A stretch of DNA of 64,000 nucleotides. It comes from Planctomycetota bacterium. Its GTDB lineage: Bacteria; Planctomycetota; UBA1135; GCA-002686595. The stretch is from contig CANKOY010000002.1 of the NCBI GenBank assembly GCA_947484275.1, positions 1 to 64,000 on the forward strand, written 5' to 3'. The translations under genes were made by a program, and so were the position numbers. Of the stretch, positions 27,830-37,088 are shown in pieces (the stretch's first letter is position 1; every line of letters begins with the position of its first letter). The notes under the pieces are model-generated. The model was not told the DNA's origin, did not search any database, and saw only the letters and a list, made by a program, of their open reading frames with translations.

Positions 27830-28267
27830 GTGGCCGACGGGCGAAACGCTGACTTGCGGATCGGGCCCAAGCTCGCGATTCGCGGTGCAGAACTGCTCTT
27901 CGAGACCTCGCGCGCGGGCGGACCCGGCGGTCAGAACGTCAACAAGGTCGAGACGCGAGTCACGCTGCGCTTCAACGTCGCCACCAGCGGCAGTCTCGAC
28001 GATCGCGCCCGCGCGTGGCTCATGGAACGGCTGGCCGGCGAACTCACGGCCAGCGGCGAACTCATCCTGCACGCCTCTCGTTTTCGTTCCCAGGCCCGCA
28101 ATCTCGACGACGCGCGCGAGCGACTGGCGGAGCGACTGCGCAACGCCCTCGTGCGCCCGCGCACGCGGCGAGCCACGCGTCCGACGCGCGGTTCGAAGGA
28201 GCGACGCCTTACGGCGAAGCGTCATCGGGGCGAGATCAAACGCGGTCGCGGCGACGCTGCAGAGTGA
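27830..28267 (+). CDS. arfB: Alternative ribosome-rescue factor ArfB (peptidyl-tRNA hydrolase)
   Basis: A 145-residue class I release-factor-like protein that frees ribosomes stalled without a stop codon. It has the GGQ loop 'RAGGPGGQNVNKVETRVTL' near residues 30-48, the catalytic core of ArfB/ICT1, and lacks the codon-recognition domains of RF1/RF2. The C-terminal ~40 residues are strongly basic ('RATRPTRGSKERRLTAKRH'), the tail that enters the mRNA channel. The GTG start lies 6 bp after DUF971, so the two are probably co-transcribed. Confidence 0.93.
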   Translation: MADGRNADLRIGPKLAIRGAELLFETSRAGGPGGQNVNKVETRVTLRFNVATSGSLDDRARAWLMERLAGELTASGELILHASRFRSQARNLDDARERLAERLRNALVRPRTRRATRPTRGSKERRLTAKRHRGEIKRGRGDAAE

Positions 28268-28594
28268 GCACAAGGCGCGGTAGCAAGTAGATCTTGCCTG
28301 CGAAGTTGATGTGGAGGATCGATCGATGTCGGACGAGCGGAGCTGCGGATTGGAGACAACCGGCGCGCCACGCATTGACGTAAGATCTTTATTTTCAATT
28401 ATTTACGTCGTTTACGAGCAAGCTTGACCAACTTGGCAGTCCGCGCGGACGCTGTTGTCGCCGAACGCATTCGACATGGAGCGCTCGCGCCGGAAATTGT
28501 TGGAAGTCACTCCGACGCCTGCGTAACCTCGCGCTCTACTGAACTCCCCATCCCGTTCGTGTCTCTCTCCCTCTCTCTTTGGAGTGCTTACTCA
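28268..28594 (+). promoter_or_regulatory. AT-rich regulatory gap upstream of porin-like gene 1
   Basis: 327 bp without a gene. It contains an AT-rich island at 28375-28415, unlike the GC-rich surroundings, with TTGACG at 28375 and ATTATT at 28398 (17-bp spacing), a possible promoter. The same island carries the inverted repeat GACGTAA (28377-28383) / TTACGTC (28403-28409), an operator-like palindrome lying on the promoter. A pyrimidine-rich stretch (28560-28580) precedes the ribosome binding site GGAG at 28581. Confidence 0.5.
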
Positions 28595-29806
28595 ATGAAC
28601 AAGTTCGCGATTGGAGCGCTGGTCCTCTCATCGGCCGGCTCGCTCGCCTTTGCTGGCGGCGAAGGGACCACTGAATGGTCAACGCTCGACAGGGAAATCC
28701 TGTCCCTCACGGCGAATCAAGGCGCGACCGCAGGGTCGTTTGGCATCAATGGCTACGTCCGCGCGCGCGGAGTGAGGTCGAAAGATGTTGACGTCAGCCG
28801 GCCTGAGCGTAATCCCAACCCTGCATTCGACCCCCTCCTTCCGATCGGCCCGGGCAACCAGCCCAATCTCGCAAGCGACGGCCAACAGGACCTCAGCGGC
28901 TTCGTGTTGGACAACGCACGGGTCGAATTGCGCGCCTCTCAGGGCGATTACGGCGCCTACATTTCCCTCGAAGGCGCCGGCGGAACTGTCGGCGTGCTCG
29001 ACGCCTATGCCACCTTCAAGATCGCCGAAGGCGTCACAGGACAGATGGGACGCTTCCGCGCGCCGTTCCTCTGGTCGTCCTTCATGGTCGAAGAGAACAA
29101 TATGTTGCTGCTCGACCGCACGTTCAACGGCCAGATTTTCCAGGGCCGCCAGGACGGCGCTCAGCTGAGCGGCGTGTACGACCAGTTTGGCTGGTGGGCA
29201 GCCTTGCAGAACGGCATCGACGGCCTGCAGGACAAGATCTCCTGGACCGTGCGCGCTCAGGTGAACGCCCTCGGAACAGGCATGGGCAAGCAGGAAGGCG
29301 CCTTTGGCTCTTCCAGCGACACCAACATCACGATCGGTGCTGCCTACACGGAGGACACGGCCGCTGACCTAGTCGGCGGCGTCAACTCCGGCGGGGCCTA
29401 CGCCGTCGACGCGGGCTTGACCCAGGGCGCATTCTCGGCCCATTTCGAGTTGGTCAACTACGAGGCGGACATCCGCCCCATCGCGGACATCAGCCCGACT
29501 ACAGGAGTCGTGACCCCGGTGGCGTCGGGCAGCCTCCCGGCATTCGGTGCTGGTGGACTCGCCCTGAACGTGGAAAACCCCTGGACGGCCACGGCTTCCT
29601 ACGCCATTCAGCCGGACGTCGTCGACCTGGTCGTGCGCTTCGAGGATCTCGACGACAACAGCGACACCTCGGTTTGGTCGGTGGGTCTGAACTACTACCT
29701 CTCAGGTCACAACGCGAAGTGGACCCTCCAGGGTTCCCGCTCCGATAGCGACCTCAGCTTCATGGACGTTGACACCCTCGCGCTCGGTTTGACCGTGGGC
29801 GTCTGA
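28595..29806 (+). CDS. Porin-like outer-membrane beta-barrel protein, copy 1
   Basis: A 403-residue exported protein. A signal peptide ends near 'SLAFAGG' (about residue 20), then a short helix 'LDREILSLTA' (possible trimerisation segment) and many alternating amphipathic strands ('DYGAYISLEGAGGTVGVLDA', 'ATASYAIQPDVVDLVVRFED') ending in a strand-like C-terminus. It resembles phosphate-selective porin O/P and similar barrels found in Planctomycetota. Strong codon bias towards GC, GGAG upstream of the ATG and the double terminator suggest high expression. It is followed by a smaller paralogue. Substrate selectivity unknown. Confidence 0.7.
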   Translation: MNKFAIGALVLSSAGSLAFAGGEGTTEWSTLDREILSLTANQGATAGSFGINGYVRARGVRSKDVDVSRPERNPNPAFDPLLPIGPGNQPNLASDGQQDLSGFVLDNARVELRASQGDYGAYISLEGAGGTVGVLDAYATFKIAEGVTGQMGRFRAPFLWSSFMVEENNMLLLDRTFNGQIFQGRQDGAQLSGVYDQFGWWAALQNGIDGLQDKISWTVRAQVNALGTGMGKQEGAFGSSSDTNITIGAAYTEDTAADLVGGVNSGGAYAVDAGLTQGAFSAHFELVNYEADIRPIADISPTTGVVTPVASGSLPAFGAGGLALNVENPWTATASYAIQPDVVDLVVRFEDLDDNSDTSVWSVGLNYYLSGHNAKWTLQGSRSDSDLSFMDVDTLALGLTVGV

Positions 29807-29848
29807 GCAACTCCGCTGGGGCCGCACACTGCGGAGCCCCGGCAACAG

Positions 29849-29907
29849 CTCCCGCGCGCGTCGCGGGAGAGAGACCAAGGCCCCGCGCGCGTCGCGGGGC
29901 CTTTTCT
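29849..29907 (+). terminator. Double hairpin terminator between the porin-like genes
   Basis: Two near-identical hairpins in a row: CTCCCGCG-CGCGT-CGCGGGAG (29849-29869) and GGCCCCGCG-CGCGT-CGCGGGGCC (29879-29901), the second followed by TTTTCTTTTTG. The second is a textbook rho-independent terminator, and the first shares its core and loop. Confidence 0.9.
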
Positions 29908-30059
29908 TTTTGTGGGACATCCACCTCGAGCTCTCGGCGGGCGATCCGTCTCGGCCCTTCCATCCCCCCCATCCAACCTGCATCCTTCCGCGATGGCCGC
30001 GCGAATGAGCGCGCGGTTCCGTTCTGCTTCTGCACGGGGAGAACCTGAGGAATAACGCG

Positions 30060-31124
30060 ATGCGAACAGTGACCATGGGTGTGCTCTCCACGATCTCGAC
30101 GATTGGCGCCCTTGCCTCGCCATGCCTCGCCGGCGGCGATCGCTGGGCGGCCATGGATCGCGAACTCGAATCGCTGGTCCTGGGAACCGCAGCGCAGGAT
30201 CCCGAGCACCCCGAGCTCCACGGCCTCTTGCGCACGAATTGGGCGCACTCACCGAACACCCTCACGGGCGCGAGTGGGGCCGAAGACTACAGGGGGTTCG
30301 CGCTCGACAATGCGCAGGTCATTCTCGAGGGTCGTGTGGGCGACAAGATCGGCTACCGCCTGCAACTGGAGGGCGCCAGCGGCACTGCAGGTATGATCGA
30401 TGCCTACGGCACCTGGCAATCGTGCGAGTACGTGCGCATCACCATGGGCCGCTTTCGCTCTCCGCTGATGTGGGAGTCCCAGATGGACGAAGGCGACTTG
30501 CTCTTCATCCTGCGCACGGACGCCGGTGAGTTGTTCTCCGTGCGCAACGAAGGCGTGATGTTCAGCGGCACTCAGGGCCAAGTCCAGTGGGCCGCATCGC
30601 TGCAAAACGGATTCGACGGCCTCCAAGAGAAGTCAGCGATCACCGCCCGTGCCAGCTTGGACGCGATCGGTGGCGGCGCCGGCCTGTACCAGGGTGCCTA
30701 TGGCGCGGGCTCACGCACGAAGCTCAGCGTCGGAGCCGGTTACTTCGACGAGCAGAGCGAGGGCTCCCGCAAGGACGGCGACGTGGTCACTCTCGACTCC
30801 CAGCTTCGAATGGGTCCCTTCGCGGCCGAAGCCATGGTGGCGAAGTTCCAGGATTTCACGAACGCCAATTTCCTCTCGCGCTCAGATTCGCAGCCGTGGA
30901 ACGTGAGCGCGAGTTTCATGCTCATTCAGGATCGCGTGGAAGCGGCGGCGCGCTATCAGGACACCGACAACATTCGCAGGGAGCGCGACGTCACCGCGGG
31001 CTTCAACTACTACTTGGATGGCCACGCGATGAAGTTCCAGTTGAACGCGAGCTACATTTTTTCGAACAGCGCGCTGCTTGATGACACCATCCGCCTAGGG
31101 CTCGGGGCGACGGTTCGAATCTGA
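30060..31124 (+). CDS. Porin-like outer-membrane beta-barrel protein, copy 2
   Basis: A 354-residue relative of the gene at 28595. It shares a signal peptide (cleavage near 'SPCLAGG'), 'MDRELESLVLG', the strand 'IGYRLQLEGASGTAGMIDAY', 'MGRFRSPLMWESQM' and 'AASLQNGFDGLQEK', but the overall identity is modest and one loop is shorter. The ATG at 30060 has GAGGA 8 nt upstream. It lies behind its own terminator, so it is separately transcribed or rarely read through. Possibly a second channel with different specificity. Confidence 0.65.
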   Translation: MRTVTMGVLSTISTIGALASPCLAGGDRWAAMDRELESLVLGTAAQDPEHPELHGLLRTNWAHSPNTLTGASGAEDYRGFALDNAQVILEGRVGDKIGYRLQLEGASGTAGMIDAYGTWQSCEYVRITMGRFRSPLMWESQMDEGDLLFILRTDAGELFSVRNEGVMFSGTQGQVQWAASLQNGFDGLQEKSAITARASLDAIGGGAGLYQGAYGAGSRTKLSVGAGYFDEQSEGSRKDGDVVTLDSQLRMGPFAAEAMVAKFQDFTNANFLSRSDSQPWNVSASFMLIQDRVEAAARYQDTDNIRRERDVTAGFNYYLDGHAMKFQLNASYIFSNSALLDDTIRLGLGATVRI

Positions 31125-31220
31125 TCCGCGGTGCGCGAGCGCAGACCTCGCGCGTTCGATATCCAGCGTACGCGTTGAAAAACTGCGGCATCGCGCCGGG
31201 GAGCGCTAAGCTGGCAGCGC

Positions 31221-33305
31221 ATGTCCACTCCCCATCAAGCCGGCCGGCCCCGCGGTCCAGCGAACCGCCTGGCGCGCGAAACCAGTCCGTACCTGCTGCA
31301 ACACGCGCACAACCCCGTCGATTGGTATCCCTGGGGGCCGGAGGCACTGGACCGGGCGCGCAAGGAGAACAAGCCGATCTTTCTGTCCATCGGCTACTCC
31401 GCCTGCCACTGGTGCCACGTCATGGAGCGCGAGAGCTTCGAGAACGACGCCACGGCGGCGCTGATGAACGCGAACTTCGTGTGCATCAAGGTCGATCGCG
31501 AGGAGCGCCCGGACATCGACGAGATCTACATGAAGTCCGTTCAGGCCATGACCGGTCAGGGCGGCTGGCCCATGAGCGTCTGGCTCACGCCGGAACTGGA
31601 ACCGTTCTACGGCGGCACGTACTTCCCGCCGACGCGCATGTACGGTCGGCCGAGCTTCCCGGAAATCCTGACGTCCTTGACACGCGCCTGGGAGGGCGAC
31701 CGAACGGGACTGCTGGCGGCTGGCACGCGCATGCGCGATCACCTGCAAAAAGAAAGTCGCGCCGTGACGGCAGGCGAGATTTCGGCGGAAGCCCTCGAAG
31801 TCTCGCGCTCGATGCTCGCCTCGAATTTCGACGCCATTTGGGGCGGCTTCGGCAACGCGCCGAAGTTCCCCCATCCGCTCGACCTGCGATTGATGCTGCG
31901 CCACCACGCTCGAACGCGCGACCCCCAGGACCTAGCCATGGTGGTGTTGACCCTAGACCGCATGGCCGAGGGCGGCATCTACGACCAGTTGGGCGGCGGC
32001 TTCCACCGCTACTCGACCGATGCGCAGTGGCTGATTCCGCACTTCGAGAAGATGCTCTACGACAACGGGCTCTTGGTGCCCGCGTACCTTGAGGCTTTCC
32101 AGCTCACGGGCGACGTCAACTACGCGCGCGTGGCGCGCGAGAGCTGCGATTGGGCCCTGCGCGAAATGACCACCCCCGAAGGCGCGTTCGCCAGCGCCCA
32201 GGATGCGGATTCCGAAGGCGAGGAAGGCGCGTTCTTCGCCTGGACCCCGGGAGAGATACAGGCGGTGCTCGGCGAAAAGCTCGGCGGTCAGGCCTGCGTC
32301 TGGTTCGGCGTGACCGACGAGGGCAATTTCGAGCACGGATCCAGCGCCCTGTGGCGGCACGAAACCGCGCAGAAAGTCGCGACACATGTTGGCGTCCCCC
32401 TAGCGGAACTCGAGACGGCCATGGAGGACGCGCGCAGGCGTCTGTTCGAGGCGCGCGAGAAACGCATTCATCCGAACACGGACGACAAGGTGCTCGTCGC
32501 CTGGAACGGGCTAATGATCTCGGCCTTGGCCCAGACCACGCAGGTCCTGGGCGATGGACGCTACGTGAGTGCGGCGCGGCGCGCGGCGGAGTACATCTTG
32601 ACCCACATGCGCCAGCCCGATGGCGCATTGTTCGCAACGGCGCGCGCTGGACGCGCGCACTTGAACGCGTACCTCGACGACTACGCGTTCCTCGTGCAGG
32701 GCCTGATCGACCTCTATGAAACGGACTTCGACCAACGCTGGATCGAACATGCCATCGAGCTTACTGGCATCGTCGGTGAGCGCTTTGCGGACGTGGAACA
32801 CGGCGGATTCTTCACGACGTCGAACGATCACGAGCGCCTGCTTGCGCGGCTCAAGTCGCCCCAAGACGGCGCGCTGCCCTCGGGCAACGGGGTGCATGCG
32901 CTCAATCTGCTGCGTCTGGCGGAGCTAACCGGTCGGCGAGATCTCGCGCTCGCCGGCGCGCGCACGATCACGTCCATGGGCCAGCTGATCAATCGCTTCC
33001 CCGCAGCCTTCAGCCAAGCCCTGTGCGCGGTAGATTTCCTGGCGGGAGCACCTCGCGAAATCGTCATTTCGGGCGAAGCGAGCGACCCATTAGTCCAAGC
33101 TTTGCTCCGCTGCGTGCGCGCGCAATTCCTGCCCCAAAAAGTCGTCGCCCTGGCCCACGCCGCCGCGGACACGGCCCTGATGCCAGTCCTGGCCGAGAAG
33201 ACGGCGCTCGGCATCCAGGCCCGCGCCTTTGTCTGCCGAAACTACGCCTGCGGCACGCCGCAGACGAGCGTCGAAGGCCTGCGCCGCGAGCTCGGCGAAA
33301 ACTGA
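31221..33305 (+). CDS. DUF255 / YyaL family protein (thioredoxin domain, SSP411-like)
   Basis: A 694-residue protein of the YyaL/spermatogenesis-associated-20 family. The N-terminal DUF255 domain begins '[21 protein letters not shown]' (first 20 conserved positions) and carries a thioredoxin-like CHWC motif near residue 62-65 in '[12 protein letters not shown]'. The middle and C-terminal part is an alpha/alpha toroid similar to N-acylglucosamine 2-epimerase ('[20 protein letters not shown]', '[13 protein letters not shown]', '[12 protein letters not shown]'). The length is normal. The enzymatic role is not established in the family. It appears monocistronic, with the SDR gene following about 85 bp later. 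Confidence 0.9.
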   Translation: MSTPHQAGRPRGPANRLARETSPYLLQHAHNPVDWYPWGPEALDRARKENKPIFLSIGYSACHWCHVMERESFENDATAALMNANFVCIKVDREERPDIDEIYMKSVQAMTGQGGWPMSVWLTPELEPFYGGTYFPPTRMYGRPSFPEILTSLTRAWEGDRTGLLAAGTRMRDHLQKESRAVTAGEISAEALEVSRSMLASNFDAIWGGFGNAPKFPHPLDLRLMLRHHARTRDPQDLAMVVLTLDRMAEGGIYDQLGGGFHRYSTDAQWLIPHFEKMLYDNGLLVPAYLEAFQLTGDVNYARVARESCDWALREMTTPEGAFASAQDADSEGEEGAFFAWTPGEIQAVLGEKLGGQACVWFGVTDEGNFEHGSSALWRHETAQKVATHVGVPLAELETAMEDARRRLFEAREKRIHPNTDDKVLVAWNGLMISALAQTTQVLGDGRYVSAARRAAEYILTHMRQPDGALFATARAGRAHLNAYLDDYAFLVQGLIDLYETDFDQRWIEHAIELTGIVGERFADVEHGGFFTTSNDHERLLARLKSPQDGALPSGNGVHALNLLRLAELTGRRDLALAGARTITSMGQLINRFPAAFSQALCAVDFLAGAPREIVISGEASDPLVQALLRCVRAQFLPQKVVALAHAAADTALMPVLAEKTALGIQARAFVCRNYACGTPQTSVEGLRRELGEN

Positions 33306-33389
33306 TCGTTTCGCAGGCGCGCGCAGTATCCTGTCCCGAATCGGCGCGAACCGCCAAGCATCCAAACGGCCCCATTCATCGAGCATTCC

Positions 33390-34094
33390 ATGTCCAATTT
33401 GCGCGTCATCGTCACCGGAGGAAGCCAAGGCATCGGCCGCGCCATTGCGCTGGCCTTTGCGCGCCGGGGAGCGCGGGTTGCAATTGCGGCGCGCACCGGC
33501 GACAAGCTCGATCAGGTCGTGGCCGAAATCGACAGCCTCGGCGGCAGGGGCTGCCCGCTGCAGATGGATGTGACCGAGGACGGCGGCCTCGAGGGCGCGA
33601 TCTACCGCGCCGTGGAACACTGCGATGGCGTGATCGACGTGCTGGTCAACAACGCCGGGATCTTCGGGGTGCAACCCTTCGAGGATCAGTCCCCCGCGGG
33701 CTGGCGCAAGATGCTCGACGTCAATTTGACCGGACCGTTCCTGGTGACCCGCGAGACCATCGATGCCCTGAAGGCTTCGCCGCGCGCACACATTTTCAAC
33801 ATCGCCTCGGTCGCAGGGCGCCAGGGTTTTCCCGGCGCCACGGCCTACTGTGCCTCGAAGTACGGCCTGCGTGGATTCAGCGACGCCCTGCGGCTGGACC
33901 TGGCGAAGACCAAGATCCGAGTCTCGACCGTATATCCGGACGCGACTGACACGGCCATTTTCGACGGCGTTCCTGGTGACTGGGACCGGTCGAAAATGAA
34001 CCGCCCCGAAGACGTGGCTGCAGTGATCCTGAAGGCCTTCGATTCCGACCTCGGCACGGACGTGGCCGACATCGACGTCCCCGCGCCCAAGTAG
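33390..34094 (+). CDS. SDR family oxidoreductase
   Basis: A 234-residue short-chain dehydrogenase/reductase. It has the cofactor loop 'TGGSQGIGRA' at residues 9-18, 'NNAG' at 87-90, the Ser in 'IFNIASVAGRQGF' and the active-site Tyr153 and Lys157 in 'YCASKYG'. An Arg-containing 'AARTGDK' after beta-2 suggests NADP preference. Its stop lies 6 bp from the folE stop (convergent), and folE and a PTPS gene follow on the other strand. SDRs of this type include sepiapterin reductase, so a pterin substrate is possible by context only. Confidence 0.9.
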   Translation: MSNLRVIVTGGSQGIGRAIALAFARRGARVAIAARTGDKLDQVVAEIDSLGGRGCPLQMDVTEDGGLEGAIYRAVEHCDGVIDVLVNNAGIFGVQPFEDQSPAGWRKMLDVNLTGPFLVTRETIDALKASPRAHIFNIASVAGRQGFPGATAYCASKYGLRGFSDALRLDLAKTKIRVSTVYPDATDTAIFDGVPGDWDRSKMNRPEDVAAVILKAFDSDLGTDVADIDVPAPK

Positions 34095-34100
34095 GCGCGC

Positions 34101-34724
34101 TCAGGCGATCGAGTTCACCATCGACATGAATTCGAGGCGCGTTTTGGAGTCGCCCTGGAAGGCGCCCCGGAGGCAGGACGTCATCGTCGATGAATTCTGC
34201 TTCTGCACGCCGCGCATCATCATGCACAGATGCTGGCCGTCGGCGACGACGCCCACGCCCTTGGGCTTGAGGATCGATTCGATCGCCTCGGCGATCTGGA
34301 CGGTCAGGCGCTCCTGAACCTGCAGTCGTCGGGAGAACAGGTCGACGATGCGCGGAATCTTCGACAGTCCGATGATCTTGCCGTCGGGGATGTAGCCCAC
34401 GTGCACGCGACCGTAGAACGGCAGCAGGTGGTGCTCGCACAGGCTGTAGAACTCGATGTCCTTGACCAGGATCATCTCGGAGATGTCCTCCGTGAAAACT
34501 CCGTGACCGACGACCTCGTCGATCGACATGTGCATTCCGGAGGTCAGCTCCTTATAGGAACGCGCCACGCGCTCCGGCGTGCGCGCCAGTCCCTCGCGGG
34601 TCGGATCCTCGCCCAGCTGCGTGAGCAGCGCGCGGATCAGGTCGACCGTGGCGGCAGGGTCGGCCCCAGGTAGTCCACGTAGTTGTTGCGGCTCTCGCGC
34701 ACGCGAATCCGGTGTAGTCGACAT
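34101..34724 (-). CDS. folE: GTP cyclohydrolase I
   Basis: A 207-residue zinc enzyme converting GTP to dihydroneopterin triphosphate, the first step of folate and tetrahydrobiopterin synthesis. Zinc ligands are visible in '[20 protein letters not shown]' and '[11 protein letters not shown]'. The core starts at '[20 protein letters not shown]', residue 27. The only usable start is the ATG at 34724, which puts the first 29 codons inside the 3' end of the PTPS gene (88-bp overlap in another frame). GAAGG directly abuts this ATG. The length is normal with that start. Likely translated by coupling to the PTPS gene. Confidence 0.95.
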   Translation of the reverse strand: MSTTPDSRAREPQQLRGLPGADPAATVDLIRALLTQLGEDPTREGLARTPERVARSYKELTSGMHMSIDEVVGHGVFTEDISEMILVKDIEFYSLCEHHLLPFYGRVHVGYIPDGKIIGLSKIPRIVDLFSRRLQVQERLTVQIAEAIESILKPKGVGVVADGQHLCMMMRGVQKQNSSTMTSCLRGAFQGDSKTRLEFMSMVNSIA

Positions 34725-35086
34725 CCTTCGTGGGCCTCGAGGCTGGGTTCGAGCTCGCGCCAAAATGCGCGGGCAATGTTCTCGGCAGTCGGAATGATGT
34801 CCCGCAGAAACGGGACGTCGTGGTTGAGGTGCAGGTGATCGACGCGCGCGATCAATTTTTCGAGCACGAGGACGCGCAGACGATTCAGGTCCATGACCAT
34901 GCCGCTGCTGGCGTCGAGCTCACCTTTCACCGTGACTTCCACGACCCAATTGTGCCCGTGGCCGTTCTCGTTGTTGCAGATCCCGTAGATACGGCGGTTC
35001 TCCTCGAGCGTCCAAGCCGGGTTGTGCAGGCGATGGCTCGCCGCAAATTCTTGGACGTGGGTGATCTCGACGATGTCAGGACTCAT
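34637..35086 (-). CDS. 6-pyruvoyl-tetrahydropterin synthase / QueD family protein
   Basis: A 149-residue pterin synthase. Zinc ligands are His18 ('AASHRL'), His43 and His45 in '[10 protein letters not shown]'. Catalytic Cys37 and the Asp83-His84 pair in '[13 protein letters not shown]' are in place, and Glu131 ('[11 protein letters not shown]') would anchor the pterin. The CNNxNGHGHN form is that of animal-type PTPS and PTPS-II rather than the CxxxHGH form of QueD, so it may make 6-pyruvoyl-tetrahydropterin; a queuosine role remains possible. It lies upstream of folE on the same strand and overlaps it. Confidence 0.88.
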   Translation of the reverse strand: MSPDIVEITHVQEFAASHRLHNPAWTLEENRRIYGICNNENGHGHNWVVEVTVKGELDASSGMVMDLNRLRVLVLEKLIARVDHLHLNHDVPFLRDIIPTAENIARAFWRELEPSLEAHEGCRLHRIRVRESRNNYVDYLGPTLPPRST

Positions 35087-35362
35087 GGTGATCGGGGGCG
35101 GAAAGATAGCTCGCCGGGGCCCCGAGCACCCCCCACAGTCCCGATGGAACTCGCGTTAAGGAGGGCCCCGTGGCGTGCCGGGGTCGGTGCGAAGCTTCTT
35201 CCTCGATCAGGACGGCAGGGGGGTTGAGATCCGTAAGTTCTTTTCAGTCCACCGGTTAGGCCACAGCCACTTCGACGGAGATTACAACCTTGTGCCCTCG
35301 GTCTAAGCCCCAGTTCCGGCTAGAAGGGGCATGACAGCCGACATGGCTGGAAGGAGAACCCA

Positions 35363-35674
35363 ATGACCCAGACCCTCAATGTTCAGGTGGATGCAGACCG
35401 CACGCTGCCCCTCGTGCGAGCGATCAGCCTTGAAGTCCGCGAAAGGACGGCCCGGATCGAACAACTCGAGGCGCGCCTTGTTCGCGGAGAACGCGGTGCT
35501 CGGATCGAGTCAGAGTTCTCACTTCAGAAGCGCGAGCTACGTTCCTGTGAGCGCGAGCTAGGACGGCTCGGCTACGGGATCGACGCCGATGACCCGCACC
35601 TCATCGTCGGACGCGGCTCCTCGTTCAGGATCGACGACACACAGTTCTTGAAGATCGCGAGCCTGCGCAACTGA
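35363..35674 (+). CDS. DUF2203-like small coiled-coil protein
   Basis: A 103-residue protein. It starts 'LPLVRAISLEVRERTARIEQLEARL', which resembles the 'LPLVRRIVADIVELRARLERLE' opening of DUF2203 proteins, forming a helical hairpin to about residue 70. A short C-terminal part 'GYGIDADDPHLIVGRGSSFRI' follows. Family function unknown. The ATG has a strong AAGGAG 6 nt upstream, and a small CAGCC/GGCTG hairpin sits before it. It is isolated, with about 275 bp of gene-free DNA before it (35087-35362), where I see nothing else. Confidence 0.6.
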   Translation: MTQTLNVQVDADRTLPLVRAISLEVRERTARIEQLEARLVRGERGARIESEFSLQKRELRSCERELGRLGYGIDADDPHLIVGRGSSFRIDDTQFLKIASLRN

Positions 35675-35793
35675 CGCCAGCCACGGGATCTTAGAAATAC
35701 GCGCCGGCCCGGATCTCCGCGGCGGCGCGCACTCATTTCCGCGAGCAGCGCGGCATCACCGCCTGCCCCCGGAGAGTCCAACGCGCGGCCATG

Positions 35794-36747
35794 TCACTGA
35801 ATTCCGCCCCCGGTGGGCCGCTGCGGCGCCGGTGGAGCTGCGGGAGGTACGTCTTGCGGCGTCGCGGGTGCAGATTTTTGCGCAGGAGGACCGGACACCG
35901 GGAGCACGTCCCTGGAGGCAGGAGCAGACTCCATTGCTCCACGGTCATTCTCCGGCGTGACCACCGTCGCTCCGCCGACCTGGATTTCCTGCACAGGACG
36001 GCTGGGCCCCATGCCCGAGTCCCCCGAGTTCGCCGAGTCCCTCGGGGACCGGTTCGAGTTCGGCGCACCAGCCTTGGCGGGCTCTACGGTGAGCGCGGCG
36101 ATCCGCCGGTCGATCGCCTCGAGCCCCAGGCGGGCATTCTCTGGCGTCAGCTCACCGCGCCGGATGCGAAGCAGGATCTCACTGCGAAGATCCAGTGCCG
36201 CCCAAGCGCGCTCCTCATCGCTGAGGTGAAGCAAGGCGCCGCGCGATGCTGCGGGTCCGCTGGAAGCGGATCGCGCGCCAGCGACCGGCAGATTGCGCCC
36301 TTTGGCGCCCGAGCCACTCGCGGTCGATCTGTGGGCGCCTGCCTCGCGTCGGGAAAGCAGCTCTTGGGTGCGCTCCGCGCGCCGCTGCGCCTGGAGGCGC
36401 GTGGACTCTGCCCGCAGGTCCCCCGCAACCGCCTTCCCCGTGCGAGCCGCGCGGGTTTCGCTGTTCACTGTGAACTCAGCCAGACTCATCCACAGATCGC
36501 CGTCGGCATCCGCGAGGGCGAAGGTCGGTCCGTCGAGGCCCGAGGCCACTGCTTCGGCGAGGTCCAGGCTGCCGCTCTTGTTCGTGTCGGCCACGGAGAA
36601 AGACTCGCGAACTTGGCCCAGGGTCAGACCGATGGGTTGTGCCACTGCACGCCGTCGCGAACTCGGGCCCGCCTCTCCTTCGTTCTGGCTCCCGAGCGCG
36701 GCGCCGCCGAGCATCAGGATCCAACACAGCTTGCAGAGGGGGTTCAT
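35794..36747 (-). CDS. Exported EF-hand protein (hypothetical)
   Basis: A 317-residue protein with a signal peptide (MNPLCKLCWILMLGGAALGS) and two EF-hand calcium loops near residues 50 and 75: 'DTNKSGSLDLAE' (all ligand positions filled) and 'DADGDLWMSLAE', which has Leu-Trp where Gly and a hydrophobic residue are usual. The rest is low-complexity, Arg/Ala-rich helix and a Pro/Ala-rich tail, with one short folded-looking segment 'LRIRRGELTPENARLGLEAI'. ATG at 36747 starts the signal peptide; the open frame upstream to 36960 is unlikely coding. Probably secreted or periplasmic. Confidence 0.6.
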   Translation of the reverse strand: MNPLCKLCWILMLGGAALGSQNEGEAGPSSRRRAVAQPIGLTLGQVRESFSVADTNKSGSLDLAEAVASGLDGPTFALADADGDLWMSLAEFTVNSETRAARTGKAVAGDLRAESTRLQAQRRAERTQELLSRREAGAHRSTASGSGAKGRNLPVAGARSASSGPAASRGALLHLSDEERAWAALDLRSEILLRIRRGELTPENARLGLEAIDRRIAALTVEPAKAGAPNSNRSPRDSANSGDSGMGPSRPVQEIQVGGATVVTPENDRGAMESAPASRDVLPVSGPPAQKSAPATPQDVPPAAPPAPQRPTGGGIQ

Positions 36748-37088
36748 AGCTTGAAGTCGAGCACCGGCATCGCCCTGGACGCCCCACCCCGACAACAGCG
36801 ATCTCGGGTCGGAGGAGGCCAAATCCAGAGCCTTTCGCCGGGATTCCTGCGACTGGCGTGCCAGCGAGCCTAGAGTCCCGGGCGCCCCGGATCGGGCCCA
36901 GCGGGGCGGACGCGCGGCGAAATCAGCGGCGGCTGCCGTGTGCTGTCCTCCCAGGGACACAGTCTGAATCGGCCGAGGTCTGGCCCGAACGGCTCGGTCA
37001 GGACGCCGACCTGGCTAACCGGACGCCACTTGGGAAAGCCGGACGCGCCCCGGGCTAGAATCTCGCCGAGCGAGCGAGACTGACAACG
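36748..37088. other. Divergent intergenic gap before ctpA
   Basis: 341 bp between divergent starts. The minus-strand frame of the EF-hand gene extends into it without coding signs. No consensus promoter is evident on either side. TCTCGC (37061-37066) and GCGAGA (37074-37079) form a small hairpin just ahead of the TTG start of the next gene and may influence its translation. Confidence 0.4.

Noticed and set aside
28198-28260. Repeat-like GACGCC/GGCGAAGCGTC stretch
   Set aside because: It is coding for the basic tail of ArfB; the symmetry follows from Arg/Lys codons.
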